This document shows positions 56,377-64,000 of a DNA stretch of 64,000 bases, piece after piece. The notes under the pieces were generated by a model. The model had not been told where the DNA came from. It saw only the letters and a list, made by a program, of their open reading frames with translations, and did no database searches. Numbering within the stretch: the first letter of the stretch is position 1; every line of letters starts with the position of its first letter. The stretch covers positions 1,610,210-1,674,209 of the forward strand of contig NW_008705562.1 of the NCBI RefSeq assembly GCF_000186865.1, given 5' to 3'. Source of the stretch: Aureococcus anophagefferens (taxonomy: Eukaryota > Sar > Pelagophyceae > Pelagomonadales > Pelagomonadaceae). Position numbers and translations under genes: made by a program.

Positions 56377-59300
56377 CTACTCGTCATCGCGCGGCGGGAG
56401 GATGGCGCCGAGGTCCGGCGCGACGAGGATGGCCTCGATGATCTCCGCGCTCGTCGGCGTGTAGTTCTTCGGCCGGGGCCGCGTGCCCGCGGCCTCGCAG
56501 GAGAGGATGTGGGCGATCTCGGGCGCGAAGACCGTGCGCAGGAGCAGGCGCCGGTTCTCCGTCGCGTTCTCGCCGTACTCCGCCGCGGCCGCGGCCTTGC
56601 GGAGGAACATGGACCGCTCGAGGGCCGCGTCGCGCTCCGGGTCCGCGGAGTCGGACCGGCCGAAGAGGCCGCCGCGCTTGACCAGGTCCGCGAGCGACGC
56701 GTCCGCGTCCACCTCGTCGGGCAGGTGCTCCGGGATGAAGGTCGGCGCGCGCTCGCGGCCGAGGAACGACTGGCGCCGCGGGCTCCGCGTCGACGCCAGG
56801 AACGACGACGCGCCGCGCGCGCGCCGCGACGAGAACTCGGTGGCGAGCTTCCGCGCGCGCGTCGCGCCGTCCGCGAGGCGCGCGGCCGCCAGGTAGGCGA
56901 CGTGGAAGACGTTGACGGGCGACGGGAGCGCCAGGTGGTTGTAGTAGACGATGACCTCCGCCTTCTGGAACAGGAACTCGCGGTGGATGTTCGCGTTGAC
57001 GCGCTCGTAGGACGACGACATGATCGCGATGAGCAGGTTCAGGAGCAGGATGTTCGAGCACAGGATGTAGAGGAAGTAGAGGCCGATGGCCAGCGTCTGC
57101 CGCGGGCTCGAGCCGTCGTTCTCGCCGATGGACTCGAAGATGTCGAAGGCCGGCTCGTGGACGAGCGTCTTGAACGCGAGGTAGATGGCGCCGTGGATGT
57201 TCGCGACGTCCTCGTGGCCCGACGCGTCGTTCTCGCCGAGGAACATGAAGAAGAAGGCGAAGCCGAAGCCCACGAGCACGAAGAACAGGATGATCAAGAA
57301 GGGGATGATGTCGAAGGCCATGAACAGCGTCATGCGCACGAGCGTGCCGCACTGCTTGTGGACCGTGACGTAGTAGAGCAGCCGCGTCCACACGAGCACG
57401 AGCGCGACGGCGCCCGACGCCGTGTAGACCTCGCAGAGGAACGTCCGCGCTCCCTGCTCGTCGCGCGGGTGCCAGAAGTCGCGCGCGAGCGCGACCGTGA
57501 GCGTGTCGACGACGACGGACACGGCGTCGACGACGTTCCAGAAGTCGGCGAGGTAGAGCCGCGTGTTCCGATGGAGCACCTCCCAGTCGTCGACCTACCA
57601 AGCATGTTGGGTAACAATTTCTCTTCGTTTTCCCGGTCAAAATCTCTCGAAAATCGTCACCGCCACAGGACGCTGTCGTCGACCTCCCGCAGGGCCTTGC
57701 CAAAGATGCAGAGGAAGAGAAAAAAGCGCAGGAACGGGCCCGGCCGCGCGGCCGCGTAGACGAGCCTGGGCGGGACCGGGGGATTCGACGCGCGCGTTCC
57801 GCGCGCGCGCGTGCCAGAAAAGCATCTCCAAGGGATGATCGCTCGTCCAAACATCAGCCGAAACGAGTGGAACGGTCGCCGCTCATCCAGGGGGGTACCT
57901 CGTGGAACGCGGCCGAGAGAGGAGCCTTTGGGAAGTTCGCCCGCCCCGCGACGCGCGCGTGCGTGAGCAATGCCGCGAAGGACGCGTCGAAGCAAAAGTC
58001 GATGTAGAACTGCATCTTCGGCGAGTAGGACGCCGCGAGCTTCTCGAGGAAGACCTTGTCCTCCTCGACGTCGTTCGCGTCGTCGCAGTCGTCGCAGCCC
58101 GCGCGCGTGCGGATCCGGCTCCGCCGCGCCGCGGCGCCCGCGCCGCGCCACATGGACTGGAGCACGAGGGTCACGCCCGGCGCCGTCACGAAGAGCGTCG
58201 AGTTGTAGGCCAACGCCAGCGCCAACGCCGACGTCTGGTGGCTCTGGTTCGCGTCGACGCGCAGCAGCCCGAACGCGACGTGCTTCGACCGCTCGCCGAA
58301 CGCGTCGCGCGCCCACGCGAGCTCCGCGGCCTCCCGGCCGCTCTGGGGCTGGAGGGGCAGCGCGACGACGGCGGCGGCGACGTTCTCGTAGGACGCGGCG
58401 AAGCCCGCGAGCAGCGGCAGCTTGTAGCGCGCCTCGCACTCGCGCATCTGCTGGCTCAGCCGCAGCGCGGCCGTGAGCGGGTTCGCGGCCGTCAGGATCC
58501 TTAACTTCGCGATGACGTGGATCTGCCGCAGCCGGCGCGCGTCGCGCTGGGACCGCTTGAGCAGCGTGTCCAGCGCGGCGACGCGGCCGCCGCGGCCCTC
58601 GCCGACGAAGCTCCGCAGCGGATCCGTCGCGAGCGCGCCCGCGTCGTTCTCGGCGAGCCGCGCGTCGAGCTCCAGGAGCCGCAGCGCCATCTCCGCGTAG
58701 CCCCAGAAGGCGACGCCCTGGGCGACGACCTCGGGCTCCACGAGCACGCGGAGCGCGACGTGCAGCGCGGAGTCGCCGGACGCCGCGTCGCGGTCGCCGC
58801 CGCCGCCGCGGTCGTGGGCGCGCTCGACGGCCGCGAAGTCGCGGCGCAGGACCGCGGCGAAGAGCGGCGGCGGGTCCGCGCCGGCGACGCGCCGCAGGCA
58901 CCGCTTCGACGGCGCGAGCGCGGCGCTGAAGGGGAGCGCGCCCTGGGCCGCGAGCGCGTCGAAGTAGTCGACGGGCGGCCGCCGCGTCGCGAGGTACTTG
59001 CGCGTGTGCGCGCGGTCCTCGTCCGCCCGCCCCGCCCGCCCGTCGGACAGCGAGCTCCAGCGCGTCGCCGTCGACAGCGTGCGGTGCCGCCTACGGAACG
59101 CGTCGGTACCGATGGTTCATCGTTTTTCATCTCTCGAACATCGTCCCGGCCGCGGGACGCCGGGTGCCGCCCGTAGAGGCCGTCGAAGGCGCAGAGGTCC
59201 GTAGCCTCGTCGAGCACGAGGCCCAGGTACGTCGTCAGCGACAGTGGCGTCCGGTGCGTCGACACGGCCTCGATCTGGTGCAGGCAGTAGCGCCCGAGGT

Positions 59301-59874
59301 CGCTGGAAATCTTCGCGCTCGCGAAGATGCCCCGCGCGTCCGCGAGGCCGCCGCCGCGCGCGAGGCAGTGGAGCGCGGCGACGAGCGCGTGCGCCAGCGC
59401 CGCCGCGGCGTCCCGCTGCAGGACGATGCCGTCGACGTCCGCCGTCGGGTCGTACTGGAGCGGCCGCGGCACGTAGAGCGACCGCGGCGCGCCGTCGCCG
59501 CCCGCGCCGAGCGCGACGACGCGGCAGCGCCACCGGATGCCCCAGCGCCGCGCGGACCCCGCGGCGGCGAACGCCGTCGTCCTACCGGCGTCGAGCGCGC
59601 ACGCGTAGGACGCGCCGCCGTAGCAGTACTCGAAGGCGTCGGCCGTCGCCCGCCAGACGCCCGCGACGCCGGCCTCCGGCGCCTCGCCGGCGCTGTCGAG
59701 GAGCCGCAGCGACGCCGCCACGGCGTCGTCGTCGTTGGCCTCGTCGTCGTCGTCGGCGTCGGGTTGCACGGGCGTCGTCATCTCGATCATGGGGTTGCCC
59801 GTCGCGAAGCCGCTGGGCCGATCCGCGGTCCTGCCCAGGGCGAGGACGCCGCTGCCTTCTCGCGGCGACTCCAT
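56377..59874 (-). CDS. TRP-like cation channel with ankyrin-type N-terminus (four exons)
   Basis: Exons 59874-59171, 59090-57957, 57765-57684 and 57594-56377 give 1,045 residues. The N-terminal half includes a stretch of helices with an ankyrin-type motif (GDSALHVALRVL). The channel domain begins with ALALALAYNSTLFVTAPG and FYIDFCFDASFAALLTHALV. Splicing then restores FLFLCIFGKALREVDDWEVL and HRNTRLYLADFWNVVDAVSV (an S3-like helix), and later MAFDIIPFLIILFFVLVGFG, a pore region with NDASGHEDVANIHGAIYLAF, and the S6 helix NILLLNLLIAIMSSSYERVN, which is the TRP/PKD-family signature. The family conducts cations in response to chemical or mechanical cues, usually at the plasma membrane or cilium. 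All three introns are introners. The start ATG follows CCTTGAACTTCAATAA on the gene strand. Confidence 0.88.
57595..57683 (-). mobile_element. Introner, family A, 89 bp GT-AG intron in the TRP gene
   Basis: On the gene strand it runs from GTCGACGACAGCGTCC to CATGCTTGGTAG with an exact 9 bp duplication (GTCGACGAC). Its interior (GACGATTTTCGAGAGATTTT then GACCGGGAAAACGA) matches the copy at 43142-43230. Splicing joins KALRE to VDDWEVLHRN. Confidence 0.93.
57766..57956 (-). mobile_element. Introner, family C, 191 bp GC-AG intron in the TRP gene
   Basis: Shared blocks with the copy at 25646 include GATCGCTCGTCCAAACATCA, GCGCGCGCGTGCCAGAAAAG and GAGAGAGGAGCCTTTG. The terminal repeat is changed (CTGGGCGGG and CCCGCCC) and the duplication is decayed (GCGCGTCG and GCTCGTCT), so it is probably an older insertion with an extra block. 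Splicing restores LLTHALVYAAARPG at phase 2. Confidence 0.82.
59091..59170 (-). mobile_element. Introner, family A, 80 bp GC-AG intron in the TRP gene
   Basis: An exact 8 bp duplication (GCGGCACC) flanks CGGCGTCCCGCGGCCGGGAC ... GCGTTCCGTAG on the gene strand. It contains TTCGAGAGATGAAAAACGAT. Splicing joins DGLYG to RHRTLSTATRW. Confidence 0.9.
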
Positions 59875-60012
59875 AATTCGCGCGACAAAAACGTCGAGTC
59901 GTTATTGAAGTTCAAGGTGCACGCGACAAGTTGCCGTGTGTCTACGAGAAAGCAACGGTCGATCCACGCGACGACACCAAGTGCGATCGCCGTCCCCCAA
60001 CGATGCCAAGCC

Positions 60013-61310
60013 TTATATCTCGTCGTCGTCCCGGAAGGTCGACGCGAGGTCCGAGACGGGCTGCTGGTTCGCGTCGAGGTGCTCGCGGCGCGTCTCCTGG
60101 GCCTCCTTGCGCTTCTCGTACTTGGAGCCGAGCTGGCGCTTCTCGCGCGCGCGCTCCTCGTTGGGGAGGACGAGGGACGCGTCGTGGTAGAGCGTCGAGC
60201 CGCCGAAGGAGCCGCTGAAGACGCGGATCGGCGCGAGCACGAAGCGGGGGCCGATCTCGACGAGGGACGTCGCGTCGCGCTTCTGCGACGGGGGCTGGCA
60301 GGATCACAAGGCGGGGGCGCGCGGGGACGGGCGGCGGTCGACGATCGAAGAGGAGAGCCGTCGGATAGTGGTGCATGTTTCTTATCGATCACGAAGCGCC
60401 TCCGGGGGCCGCTCGGGCGGCGCCTTTCGGCGCCCCCCGCTGAGCGGCCCCCTCGGGACAGTGTCAGAACAGGTCTATGAAAGGGTTCATCGTCACCCGG
60501 CTTGTTTTGAAGTGGCAAACACGAAACTGCGCCGCGCCGGAGAGCGACGACCGCGTCCGCGTCGTCGACGGCGTCGTCGACGATCTGGTAGTGGCGCACC
60601 CAGACCTTGCCGTCGGCGATGGAGAACGCCATGGCGCGGTCGAAGAAGGGCTTGGACTTGGGGTGGCCCCGGGGCGTGCCGAAGGTCACGGCGAGGAGGT
60701 CCCGGACCGCCGACCAGTGCGGCTGCGCGTCGAAGGCGCCGTCGAAGCAGAGCAGCGCGCGCGTGCCCAGGCCGCAGTTGCCCGTGAGGCGCAGCTCGTC
60801 CATGGTGTGCACGTTCTGCACGAGGAACTTGGCGCTCGGGCCCTTGGGCGCGCGCGACACCCACATGTAGAGGTCGGACCGCTTCCGCGCCTCGAGGTAG
60901 ACGCAGCCGTTGCAGCTCTTGAGCTCGCAGATCTCGTTGAGCTGCCGCGGGTCGTTCTTCGTGTCGAGCTTCGCGTCGCTCTTGTGGTGGGGCAACAGCT
61001 TCTTGAGGTCCTCGAGCAGGTGGCGGTGCCGCGCGGACGTGCCCCGGCTGCAGACGACGAGCACGCGCTGCTTGTTGACGTAGCGCACGCGCGGCGGCGG
61101 CGCGGACGCGGCCTCCGCGGGCTCGGCGGCGGGCGCGGGCTCGGCGGGCGCCGCCGCCGCCTTCTTGGACCGCTTCCGCTTCTTCTCCTGCACGGGGACG
61201 GCCTCGGCCTCGGACTCGGACTCGGACTCGGAGCCGAAGCCCGCCTGCTTCAGCGCGTCGGCCTCGAAGCTGTGCGACGGGGCCTTGCTCTTCTTCGACG
61301 ACGGGCCCAT
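60013..61310 (-). CDS. BRX1: BRX1, Brix-domain ribosome biogenesis factor (two exons)
   Basis: Exons 61310-60552 and 60294-60013 give 346 residues, close to animal BRX1. An acidic/Lys-rich N-terminus (SESESESEAEAV, EKKRKRSKK) precedes the Brix domain: RYVNKQRVLVVCSRGTSARH, HHKSDAKLDTKNDPRQLNEI, SCNGCVYLEARKRSDLYMWV, GPSAKFLVQNVHTMDELRLT, and WVRHYQIVDDAVDD. The second exon provides DATSLVEIGPRFVLAPIRVF, then SGSFGGSTLYHDASLVLPNE and the Lys-rich end, as expected for BRX1. The junction is inferred from the family alignment (DDADA to PPSQKRDATS). BRX1 acts in the nucleolus in 60S subunit assembly. The start is divergent from the SET-domain gene. Confidence 0.92.
60295..60551 (-). other. 257 bp intron of BRX1 with a strong stem-loop
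   Basis: The intron starts GTCGTCGCTCT and ends GATCCTGCCAG on the gene strand. It contains a nested palindrome near 60399-60452: outer arms GGGGGCCGCTC/GAGCGGCCCCC and an inner stem GGCGCC-GAAA-GGCGCC capped by a GNRA-type loop. It does not match the introner families. The exact splice sites are inferred. Confidence 0.7.
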
Positions 61311-61462
61311 TGCAACCCTGCGCCGAGCTTTATCGCCTGCAACCTTGTGGGTGGCGGACGAGCTTTGCTTTGTGTCGCTAAAACTTTAGTGTTTGGTCGA
61401 GAGTGCACCGCAATTGTAGTCAATGTTGACGTTTTTCAAAGCGGCCAGCCCCGAGTCACGCG

Positions 61463-62008
61463 ATGGGCAAGCAGTCCAAGACCCAGCGCCACCGCCTGCA
61501 CAAGGAGCACGCGGCAAAAGTAGAAAAGGCCATCGACATCAGGAAGTCGCGCATCAAGCTCGGCGGCGGCGGCGCCTTCACGACCGTGAAGATTAAGCGG
61601 GGTGCCTGCGTTGGATTCTACGCGGGCAGCCGCGGCGTCCAGACGGACTCGCGCGACTACGTCGTCGACGGCGATTCGGGCTCGACGCGCGACGGCTTCG
61701 ACCGCGACGGCCGGCTCGTGCTCGCCGACGGGTCGCGGGTCGACGCGCACGGCTGGACGGCCGAGGACTGGAAGCCCGTCGCCGGCGCGAAATGGGACGG
61801 CGTCGCCGCGAACTGGACGCGCTTCATGAACCACGCCTCCGCCGACCACCAGAACGTCGCCCTCGCGACGACGTCGGAGACCTTCGGCCGGTCCCACGCC
61901 TTCTACGCGAAGCGCGACATCGACGCCGGCGAGGAGCTGTTCTTCAGCTACGGCGCGACGTACTGGCGCGACCGCGCCATCGTACCGGCGGACCCGGAAC
62001 CCGCGTAA
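61463..62008 (+). CDS. Small SET-domain protein (probable lysine methyltransferase)
   Basis: The 181-residue protein from ATG 61463 has a basic N-terminus (MGKQSKTQRHRLHKEHAAK) and a minimal SET domain: GGGGAFTTVKIKRGACVGFY and AGSRG (first SAM-binding motif), WTRFMNHASADHQNVALATT (the NHxxxxN motif), then HAFYAKRDIDAGEELFFSYG followed by ATYW (the GEELxxxYG motif with catalytic Tyr). The SET insert is short and there are no pre- or post-SET Cys clusters, so it is a compact methyltransferase; histone or other proteins could be the substrate. The basic N-terminus may target it to the nucleus or nucleolus, in line with neighbouring BRX1, with which it shares a divergent promoter of 150 bp. Confidence 0.88.
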   Translation: MGKQSKTQRHRLHKEHAAKVEKAIDIRKSRIKLGGGGAFTTVKIKRGACVGFYAGSRGVQTDSRDYVVDGDSGSTRDGFDRDGRLVLADGSRVDAHGWTAEDWKPVAGAKWDGVAANWTRFMNHASADHQNVALATTSETFGRSHAFYAKRDIDAGEELFFSYGATYWRDRAIVPADPEPA

Positions 62009-62031
62009 ATTGGGCTATGTGCGACGGTCGA

Positions 62032-64000
62032 TTAGGTTTTCAGGGAGGGGACGCGGCGCTCCTCGAGGCCCTCCTCGGGCTGCTCGGGCCGGTAGTACGC
62101 GCCCGGGAAGCGGACGCCGAGCAGCGCCTGCTCGAGGCGCTCGAGCTTCGCGGGCGCGTCGACGCGGCGGCCGTCGTCGTAGCCGCGCTTGCGCGCCGAG
62201 GCGTGGAGGATGACGAGGTGGCCGTCCGCGCGGTCGCGCGCGAGGGCCTCGGCGCGGTCGAGGTCGTTCGACCGCGCGGCGGAGAGCAGCCAGGCCTCGT
62301 AGGCCTTGGAGCCCACGGCGCGGTTCCGGTCCCGGAGGATCGTGAGGGCGTCGTGGAGGAAGTCGGCGCCGCGCTCGCGGTCCGCGCCCAGGTCCGTCAG
62401 CGCGGCCCACGTCGCCTGGTTCGGCGCGAATCGCGCGGCCGCGCGGTCGAGCGCGTCCAGGGCCCGGTCCCAGGCGCCGAGCTTCGCGAAGCCCGCGATG
62501 GCCGCGTTGTAGGTCACGAGGTTCGGCGCCGTCGACGCCCGCGACCGCTTGGGCACGTTGTCGCCGCGCGAGAATCGCGCGCCGCCGCGGTCGTGGCGCC
62601 GGCCCCGCGTCTCCATGTCGTCGAGGAGGCGGCTCGCCGCGTCGGCGTCGCCGCCCGCGAGGTGGCACCGCAGCAGCAGCGTCAGCGTGACCACGTCCTC
62701 GCGCACGCCCGCGGACCGCATCTCCGCGGCGAGCGCCTCGCCCGCCTGCGGCCGCCCCGCGGACAGGCACGCCTCCAGGAGCGCCGCGCAGGTGCGGCCG
62801 TTGGGCGGCACGCCCCGGCGCCGCATCTCCCGGAGCACCAACAACGCCCCCACGAGGTCGCCGCGCTTCGCGTGCGCGAGCGTCGCGATCGTGTAGGCGA
62901 CGACGTTCGGCCGCAGGCGGAGCGCGGCGCGCGACTCGTTGCCCTGGTTCGCGCAGGCCGCCGCGTAGGCCGCCTCCAGGTCGTCGAGCTTCTCGATGGC
63001 CTCCCGGGGCTTGTCCACGCGGAGGAAGGCCGTCGCGACGTTCGTGTAGGACAGCAGGTCCGGCTGCACGCCCGCGTCGCGCATGCGCTGCAAAGCCCGC
63101 GACGCCTCGCGCCACCGCAGCGTCCGCGCGTAGCCCCGCACGAGCGTGTTCCAGGACGTCGCGTCCGGGAGGAACCGCGCGTGGAGCCGCGCGCGCTCCG
63201 CGGCGAGGGACGCGTGCAGGTCGCCCGCGGCCGCCAGCTCCCTCGTCCGCGCGAGCACGGCCTCGTAGTCCGCCTCCAAATCCTCCAAACACGACTCCGC
63301 GGCGTCCAGGTCGCCCGCCTCGACGTGCGCCTTCATCAGCGCCGTGTGCGCCACGCGGCCCGGCTTCAGGCCCGCCAAACGCATCTCCTCGAGGACGCGC
63401 GCGGCGTCGCGGGGCCGCTTCGCGCGCGCGTAGACGTCGATCATCGAGTTGTACGTGATCGCGTCCGCCAGGGCCCGGCGCCGGGGCAGCACGACGGAGT
63501 CCTGGGCCTCCCGGCTCACCTCGGCCTCCTCGGCGTCGCTCTCGGGGACGCGCGTCAGCGCCGCGAAGAGCCGCTCGGCCCGGCCGACGTCGCGCGCGTT
63601 CGCCGCCGCGGCCAACAGCGCGTTGCCGAGGACGACGTCGATCTTCACGCCCCACAGGTGCATGCGCGACGCCACGCCGAAGCCGTCGGCGACGCGCCGG
63701 CACTTGCCGTAGGCCGTGACGCCCGCCGTCACGAGCCGCCGGTTCGGCACGGGGTAGCGCGCGTCGTCCTCGGCGACGCACTTGTCGAAGAGCGCGGCCG
63801 CCGACCGCGGCGCGCCGACCTTGACGTAGGCGGCGACGGCGTTCGTCGCGAACTTGGCCGTGAGCGGCACGTCGTCCAGCGCCGCCAGCAGCGCGTCGAG
63901 CCGCGCGCGCGCGACCGCGCGGCCGCCGCCCCGCGCGGGGTTCGACGCCAAGGACGCGTAGGTCCGCGCGAGCGAGCAGCAGCGCTCGAGGAGCAGCGAC
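62032..64000 (-). CDS. Pentatricopeptide-repeat (PPR) protein, 5' partial
   Basis: The frame is open from the window edge down to the stop at 62032, giving over 650 residues. Repeats with the PPR pattern recur about every 35 residues: ITYNSMIDVYARAKRPRDAA, RVAHTALMKAHVEAGDLDAA, TSWNTLVRGYARTLRWREAS, LLSYTNVATAFLRVDKPREA, VVAYTIATLAHAKRGDLVGA and LVTYNAAIAGFAKLGAWDRA. PPR proteins bind single-stranded RNA, usually in plastids or mitochondria, and act in editing, splicing or stability. Positions 5 and 35 (N/T/S and D) vary, so target bases cannot be read reliably here. An in-frame TTG near 63951 is not a likely start. The true start and any targeting peptide lie beyond the window. It converges with the SET gene. 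Confidence 0.9.
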   Translation of the reverse strand, partial: SLLLERCCSLARTYASLASNPARGGGRAVARARLDALLAALDDVPLTAKFATNAVAAYVKVGAPRSAAALFDKCVAEDDARYPVPNRRLVTAGVTAYGKCRRVADGFGVASRMHLWGVKIDVVLGNALLAAAANARDVGRAERLFAALTRVPESDAEEAEVSREAQDSVVLPRRRALADAITYNSMIDVYARAKRPRDAARVLEEMRLAGLKPGRVAHTALMKAHVEAGDLDAAESCLEDLEADYEAVLARTRELAAAGDLHASLAAERARLHARFLPDATSWNTLVRGYARTLRWREASRALQRMRDAGVQPDLLSYTNVATAFLRVDKPREAIEKLDDLEAAYAAACANQGNESRAALRLRPNVVAYTIATLAHAKRGDLVGALLVLREMRRRGVPPNGRTCAALLEACLSAGRPQAGEALAAEMRSAGVREDVVTLTLLLRCHLAGGDADAASRLLDDMETRGRRHDRGGARFSRGDNVPKRSRASTAPNLVTYNAAIAGFAKLGAWDRALDALDRAAARFAPNQATWAALTDLGADRERGADFLHDALTILRDRNRAVGSKAYEAWLLSAARSNDLDRAEALARDRADGHLVILHASARKRGYDDGRRVDAPAKLERLEQALLGVRFPGAYYRPEQPEEGLEERRVPSLKT

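Noticed and set aside
1..64000. Bacterial or organellar origin of the window
   Set aside because: Spliceosomal-type introns, nucleolar genes, PRP39, DPH2, dynein and TRP motifs show nuclear eukaryotic DNA.
1..64000. tRNA or rRNA genes
   Set aside because: I saw no B-box/A-box pair with a foldable cloverleaf and no rRNA core sequence while reading; a covariance-model scan would be decisive.

Overview
This is nuclear DNA of a compact, very GC-rich (roughly 70%) eukaryote. Introns are present, many genes encode secreted or membrane proteins, and there are nuclear housekeeping genes (BRX1, RRP8, PRP39, DPH2, a TAF1B/Rrn7-like factor) and no operons. Several short introns are repeats of one another, flanked by 8-9 bp target-site duplications and ending in AG. 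These are introners: non-autonomous DNA transposons that act as introns. They were described in the pelagophyte alga Aureococcus anophagefferens and in the prasinophyte Micromonas (Huff, Zilberman and Roy 2016). Ankyrin-TRP channels, a four-repeat CNG channel, ShK-like and FG-GAP secreted proteins and a pheophytinase-like hydrolase fit a stramenopile alga. Aureococcus or a close pelagophyte is my best guess, from sequence character only. Two assembly gaps (23995-24266 and 49191-49574) and a few single Ns are present.

Layout. 1-7.2 kb: the end of a Ser/Pro-rich protein with an FFAT motif, a DHHC-type palmitoyltransferase variant, and three secreted proteins (one unknown, one FG-GAP, one large ShK-like/TPAPT protein). 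7.2-16.1 kb: one minus-strand gene encoding about 2,870 residues with four tandem cyclic-nucleotide-gated channel repeats, joined across a 211 bp introner. 16.3-21.0 kb: a BAHD-like acyltransferase, an unknown protein and a Golgi-type glycosyltransferase. 21.2-27.0 kb: a large Ala-rich unknown gene cut by introners and a gap. 27.1-33.5 kb: a laminin-B-domain secreted protein, an inositol monophosphatase, a lower-GC unknown gene, a DMT-type transporter and a broken EF-hand membrane protein gene. 33.7-36.1 kb: a voltage-sensor-only channel fragment and a GT23-like fucosyltransferase whose stop codons overlap. 36.1-40.5 kb: a Pol I factor and RRP8 as a divergent pair, then PRP39. 40.8-46.6 kb: an unknown toroid-like protein, a pheophytinase-like hydrolase, an ankyrin protein and two helical or unknown proteins. 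47.1-50.1 kb: an Ala-rich protein, a gap and an orphan dynein heavy-chain C-terminus. 50.2-56.3 kb: DPH2, a kinase/2-oxoglutarate-oxygenase fusion, two membrane proteins and a small repeat protein. 56.4-64 kb: an ankyrin/TRP-like channel interrupted by three introners, BRX1, a SET protein and a PPR protein running off the edge.

Genes are densely packed on both strands. Convergent stops lie 1-70 bp apart and divergent promoters are about 100-300 bp. Recurrent short motifs (TTGAAC-type and GGGCAGCC-type) lie in many of these promoters. The most notable items are the single-chain four-repeat CNG channel, in which repeat III alone has a canonical nucleotide-binding cassette and a non-canonical pore filter; the catalogue of introners with their duplications; the kinase-oxygenase fusion; and the voltage-sensor-only channel.
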